From: Parcubacteria group bacterium CG11_big_fil_rev_8_21_14_0_20_39_14
GTDB lineage: Bacteria; Patescibacteriota; Minisyncoccia; Minisyncoccales; GCA-002787255
DNA length: 6,261 nucleotides
NCBI GenBank assembly: GCA_002787255.1
Contig: PCWD01000003.1
Location: forward strand, 1 to 6,261
Reading direction: 5' to 3'
The notes under the pieces: generated by a model
Seen by the model: only the letters and a program-made list of their open reading frames with translations
What the model was told of the DNA's origin: nothing
The model's database searches: none
Program-made: the position numbers and the translations under genes
Shown here: positions 4,442 to 6,261 of the stretch, in pieces
How the letters are laid out: the number at the start of each line of letters is the position of its first letter
Position numbering within the stretch: position 1 is the stretch's first letter

Positions 4442-5145
4442 AATTTGAAGTCTGCCACCAGATATCCGACGCCAAAAGGCCCTTCGTAAGATAATATTTC
4501 CGGCTGCCAATTTAGTCCCGATTCTTTTAGAACTCCCAGCAAAAAGCAAAACGAACGAAGGCCGCACTCGCCGGCTTGCGGGTATTTATCATCTAATTTT
4601 AAGATGGTTTCAATGTCTTTTTTCTTTAAAGCATTAATTAGAGCTTTGTCAAATTTTGGCCCATCGGGATTGAATCCATAAGGACCATCCGCTTTAAGAC
4701 AATGGGATAAATCCCCACTGGCTATGAGGGCAATTTTCAATTTACAATTTACAATTTTCAAATAAAATTGTTTTCCCCATTCAAAATGCTGTTTTGGAGA
4801 GTTAAAAGTGGTAAGGATAGGATAAATAATAAAATCCTCAGAAGCCAGGGGCCCAACATTATCCGGCGTTTGATAATTTTGAACTTTAAATTGTAATTTT
4901 GATATTTGATATTTAACATTTGATATTAAAAAGTGCAGCGGCACTTTTATGCCCCAATCCCGATGTGGAGAGGAAATAATTATTAAATCGGGATTTGCTT
5001 CTTTAAACTTTTCAGCCAAAAACTCCAAACTATCTAAAGTCTTTTTGACCTTTTGTCGGTCGGCTTGAGAACCAACCGAGGGGAGCAAAATCGGCGGGTG
5101 AGGGGCGATTGCCGCAAAAACAATTTTTGAAACTTGACCATTCAT
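4438..5145 (-). CDS. amrB: AmmeMemoRadiSam system protein B (MEMO / class III extradiol dioxygenase-like)
   Basis: The 235-aa product belongs to the MEMO1 / class III extradiol dioxygenase-like fold. The metal-site pattern is visible: His16 in 'AAIAPHPPIL', His61 in 'IISSPHRDWG', His148 in 'ASGDLSHCL' and Cys194 in 'GECGLRSFCFLLG'. In MEMO-type proteins the first two His and the Cys hold a metal; the reaction in bacteria is unknown. The frame stays open upstream to 5283, but ATG 5145 puts the family N-terminus right after the start and excludes an unrelated 46-residue extension. AAAAAG upstream is at best a weak ribosome site. Two AT-rich repeats lie in frame at residues ~74-92 and ~129-138, both outside the metal motifs. 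It is divergent from the plus-strand gene, whose promoter overlaps its first codons. Confidence 0.9.
   Translation of the reverse strand: MNGQVSKIVFAAIAPHPPILLPSVGSQADRQKVKKTLDSLEFLAEKFKEANPDLIIISSPHRDWGIKVPLHFLISNVKYQISKLQFKVQNYQTPDNVGPLASEDFIIYPILTTFNSPKQHFEWGKQFYLKIVNCKLKIALIASGDLSHCLKADGPYGFNPDGPKFDKALINALKKKDIETILKLDDKYPQAGECGLRSFCFLLGVLKESGLNWQPEILSYEGPFGVGYLVADFKL
4731..4762 (-). repeat. In-frame AATTTACAATTT-type repeat in amrB
   Basis: The plus strand reads TTTTCAATTTACAATTTACAATTTTC, related to the arms of the palindromic repeats at 1415-1486 and 2482-2538. In amrB it encodes 'LKIVNCKLKIALIA', replacing the usual connector before 'SGDLSH'. The encoded 'NCKL' also occurs in the fmt insertion, because the same nucleotide unit is read in the same frame. 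Confidence 0.7.
4870..4930 (-). repeat. In-frame ATATCAAAT / AATTACAATTT repeat in amrB
   Basis: The minus strand runs AATATCAAATGTTAAATATC and onward into AATTACAATTTAAAG-like sequence, encoding residues ~74-92 (ISNVKYQISKLQFKVQNYQ). The ATATCAAAT unit is the one found in fmt at 1162-1206. It sits in a surface-loop position between 'PLHFL' and 'TPDNVG'. Confidence 0.7.
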
Positions 5146-5166
5146 AATTCTTTTTGTTATGATAAC
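5134..5166 (+). promoter_or_regulatory. Promoter of the plus-strand unit with a dyad over the -10
   Basis: TTGACC (5134-5139), an 18-bp spacer and TATGAT (5158-5163) each match sigma-70 consensus at 5 of 6. Predicted transcription starts near 5170, giving a ~48-nt leader before ATG 5218. The perfect dyad GTTAT-G-ATAAC (5156-5166) covers the -10, and a second dyad AAAGAA-ATG-TTCTTT (5168-5182) covers the start region; either could bind a regulator. The -35 overlaps the first codons of the divergent amrB, so the two genes may compete for transcription. Confidence 0.6.
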
Positions 5167-5217
5167 TAAAGAAATGTTCTTTGATAAATTTAATTCAAGT
5201 TTGATGGGGTGGGAATA

Positions 5218-5361
5218 ATGATTAAATTCTTTCAAAGGGCCAGGATTTTTTATAGAAAAGAAAAGAAAGCAAGGATATCTCAAAAAGATTTGGATTACGC
5301 TCTAAAAGTTTTTAATGAAATAGCTATTACCTGTAGTCGGGCCCCGGACTGTTTTTTTTAA
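5218..5361 (+). CDS. 47-codon ORF, probable 5' part of an interrupted gene
   Basis: The ORF begins MIKFFQRARIFYRKEKKARI and ends '...CSRAPDCFF' at TAA 5359-5361. It has the best start signals in the region: the promoter at 5134-5163 and a purine-rich GGGGTGGGA just before the ATG. It is in the same frame as the 199-aa ORF beginning at 5407, and the 15 codons between contain no other stop. A single change, TAA to TTA, would give one 262-aa protein. In that joined reading four cysteines form C-x5-C-x10-C-x5-C across the stop (two before, two after), as in a zinc-binding cluster. Alternatives: a leader peptide ending at an attenuator, a stop fixed by decay, or a sequence error in the T8A7 tract. 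No family recognised. Confidence 0.55.
   Translation: MIKFFQRARIFYRKEKKARISQKDLDYALKVFNEIAITCSRAPDCFF
5335..5359 (+). terminator. Possible attenuator: short GC stem followed by T8
   Basis: AGTCGG (5335-5340) can pair with CC-g-GACT (5344-5350) with one bulged G and a 3-nt loop. G and eight T (5352-5359) follow. This looks like a small intrinsic terminator placed exactly at the end of the 47-codon ORF. If active it would attenuate the downstream 199-aa gene. The stem is short and imperfect, and the sequence may simply be coding. Confidence 0.3.
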
Positions 5362-5406
5362 AAAAATTCAGAAAGCAATGAATGCCCGATAGATTTCAGT
5401 TGTTAT

Positions 5407-6006
5407 ATGTATTATCCAAAAGAAATGTATGAAAAATTGATAGAAATTCAAGAAAAAGAAGGAAGGCAACAAAAAGAAATTTCTCCTCCCTTTGCTTTTT
5501 GTCCTTTGCTTGTTGTTAAAAAAGAGATTGAAGAATGGTCGCCGGCATTTTTTGATGAATTTAAAAAATTTACCGAAAGCCTTGGCGCCGGAAAAACAGA
5601 ACTGGAGATTTCCTATGAAAGAAGAGTATTCTTTTCAATGGTTTTTTTGGGAGTATTTGCTTTGCATTCGGCAAATAGAAGGGCTTTTCACAATTCACGT
5701 CACACTATTGAGAGACTAAAGAAAGAAAAAAGAGAGAAAAAGGATGTTTTTTTCAAAAAAGCCAAAAAAGATTTAGAAAAACTTGACCCCTATTTATATG
5801 AAATTTTATTTCAAAAAATTAGAGACTTTGAAGTGGAAAAATCGTTTGAACAATCATTTCTTTTTCTGCTGGAAATTCTTATTGAAGAGCTGAAAGAAAC
5901 CAATCATATTCAGTCGAAACTCTCTCAAGAAGAATCAAGAAAACTTATTAAAGATGTGGAAGCATTTCTAAGAGAAGAAAGATTAAGGAATCAAGGTGGG
6001 TCTTAA
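5407..6006 (+). CDS. Hypothetical 199-aa helical protein
   Basis: I do not recognise the family. The protein is rich in Lys and Glu and predicted mostly helical. It has a 'PPFAFCPLLVVKKEIEEW' segment (~27-44), one hydrophobic stretch 'VFFSMVFLGVFAL' (~74-86) that is a buried helix or a marginal membrane segment, then 'NRRAFHNSRHTIERLKKEK' and long charged helices to the C-terminus. ATG 5407 lacks a Shine-Dalgarno; ATG 5425 is an alternative. The frame is open upstream to a TAA at 5359, beyond which the 47-codon ORF continues in the same frame with good initiation signals. This is therefore probably the larger part of a 262-codon gene. It ends inside a strong terminator hairpin. Confidence 0.65.
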   Translation: MYYPKEMYEKLIEIQEKEGRQQKEISPPFAFCPLLVVKKEIEEWSPAFFDEFKKFTESLGAGKTELEISYERRVFFSMVFLGVFALHSANRRAFHNSRHTIERLKKEKREKKDVFFKKAKKDLEKLDPYLYEILFQKIRDFEVEKSFEQSFLFLLEILIEELKETNHIQSKLSQEESRKLIKDVEAFLREERLRNQGGS

Positions 6007-6024
6007 ATTTGAGACCCACTTTTT
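5996..6024 (+). terminator. Intrinsic terminator overlapping the stop codon
   Basis: GTGGGTCT (5996-6003) pairs perfectly with AGACCCAC (6012-6019) around an 8-nt loop, followed by TTTTT (6020-6024). The stop codon TAA (6004-6006) lies in the loop, so the last codons of the 199-aa protein form the left arm. This is the clearest terminator in the window. Confidence 0.9.
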
Positions 6025-6038
6025 AATTAGTGTATAGT
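6009..6038 (+). promoter_or_regulatory. Possible promoter ahead of the structured 3' region
   Basis: TTGAGA (6009-6014), an 18-bp spacer and TATAGT (6033-6038) each match consensus at 5 of 6. The -35 lies in the right arm of the preceding terminator. Transcription would start near 6045 and enter the structured sequence that fills the rest of the window. Confidence 0.4.
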
Positions 6039-6132
6039 AAAAATAGCGCGTAATAATTTTCGCGTGGGTTTTACGTAGGCGGCTTCGCCGAACTTTATAT
6101 TGCCACAAAGCTTTGCAGCCGCCCTGTTTCGC

Positions 6133-6173
6133 GCCCCGGTACTACAAATTCCTTCGGAATTTGAGTACGGGGC
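6133..6173. repeat. Bulged hairpin repeat, copy A
   Basis: GCCCC (6133-6137) pairs with GGGGC (6169-6173). GTACT (6139-6143) pairs with AGTAC (6164-6168). CAAATTCC (6145-6152) pairs with GGAATTTG (6156-6163). Single-base bulges at 6138 and 6144 are both on the left arm. About 18 base pairs in all. It belongs to the same family as 6207-6245, in the opposite orientation. Confidence 0.75.
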
Positions 6174-6206
6174 AAGCCCATAGAAGTTCGTTCTGCGATT
6201 ATTCTC

Positions 6207-6245
6207 GCCCCGTAGTCAAATCCGTCAGGATTTGTACTATCGGGG
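6207..6245. repeat. Bulged hairpin repeat, copy B (inverted relative to A)
   Basis: CCCCG (6208-6212) pairs with CGGGG (6241-6245). TAGT (6213-6216) pairs with ACTA (6236-6239). CAAATCC (6217-6223) pairs with GGATTTG (6228-6234) around loop GTCA. Bulges at 6235 and 6240 are on the right arm, as expected if this is copy A in reverse orientation. Confidence 0.75.
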
Positions 6246-6261
6246 TCGGTTTCGCGTTGAA

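Larger units (their letters stand above)
6045..6261 (+). other. Non-coding structured region, possible ncRNA or repeat cluster
   Basis: No coding frame is convincing here. The sequence is much richer in CG-type words than its neighbours. GGCGGCT (6078-6084) pairs with AGCCGCC (6117-6123), enclosed by CGCG (6061-6064) and CGCG (6130-6133). Inside are CGGC-TTC-GCCG (6080-6090) and the palindrome CAAAGCTTTG (6106-6115). Two long bulged hairpins follow (6133-6173, 6207-6245). It lacks the landmarks I would expect for RNase P RNA, tmRNA or SRP RNA. It may be one RNA running out of the window or a run of dispersed repeats. Confidence 0.4.

Noticed and set aside
5146..5283. 46-residue N-terminal extension of amrB
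   Set aside because: The family N-terminus begins right after Met at 5145, and the extension overlaps the promoter, leader and first codons of the plus-strand gene.
5359..5361. Stop-codon reassignment to explain the in-frame TAA
   Set aside because: TAA ends fmt, the PolX-like gene and the transporter, and TGA ends amrA and amrB, so nothing suggests recoding of either.
5352..5366. Simple frameshift in the T8A7 run joining the two ORFs
   Set aside because: Both ORFs are in the same frame. Adding or removing one base leads to a stop within about 12 codons, before 5407. Only a substitution or balanced change joins them.
6046..6090. Resemblance to a 16S rRNA segment (GCGCG...CGTAGGCGG)
   Set aside because: Only a few short words match and the flanks do not look like rRNA.
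1..6261. CRISPR array, tRNA genes, transposase genes
   Set aside because: No regularly spaced identical repeats, no cloverleaf with a T-arm motif, and no transposase-like protein on either strand.

Overview
The window is AT-rich, compact and bacterial. It most resembles a genome of the Candidate Phyla Radiation (Patescibacteria, Parcubacteria-like). The grounds are a small one-helix protein with an Ada-like zinc-knuckle tail, bacterial fmt, AmmeMemoRadiSam genes, weak or absent Shine-Dalgarno sites, and many short AT-rich or palindromic repeats lying in frame inside conserved genes. That assignment is inference. The genetic code looks standard: TGA ends amrA and amrB, and TAA ends the other genes.

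Layout: (1) 1-669: a small membrane protein (+) whose 5' end carries an inverted-repeat-bounded segment, then a repeat-rich spacer. (2) 670-2471, minus strand: fmt (methionyl-tRNA formyltransferase, enlarged by three in-frame repeats) and, upstream of it, an unusual protein with the N-terminal helix-hairpin-helix region of PolX joined to a different C-terminal domain. (3) 2472-2788: no intact gene. It holds a palindromic repeat that matches the one inside fmt, the last ~28 codons of a second, diverged AMMECR1 gene, and a ~126-bp MITE-like element that splits that remnant and is flanked by a 6-7 bp direct repeat. (4) 2789-5145, minus strand: amrA (AMMECR1), an EamA-family transporter, a 30-codon ORF, and amrB (MEMO-like). 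(5) 5134-6024, plus strand: a good promoter, an RBS, a 47-codon ORF, an in-frame TAA, a 199-aa protein of unknown function in the same frame, and a clear intrinsic terminator. (6) 6025-6261: no coding sequence seen. It has a possible promoter followed by strongly structured sequence, including two inverted copies of one hairpin family that differ by a compensatory base-pair change.

How the genes fit together: amrA and amrB are two parts of the AmmeMemoRadiSam set, whose biochemical role is not established; the radical-SAM partner amrS is not in view. The transporter lies between them and may be co-transcribed with amrA, 8 bp downstream. fmt serves translation initiation. The main theme is repeat invasion: at least five, probably seven, in-frame repeats in three genes, plus intergenic repeats. 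One MITE-like insertion can be reconstructed precisely because removing it restores a reading frame homologous to the neighbouring amrA.
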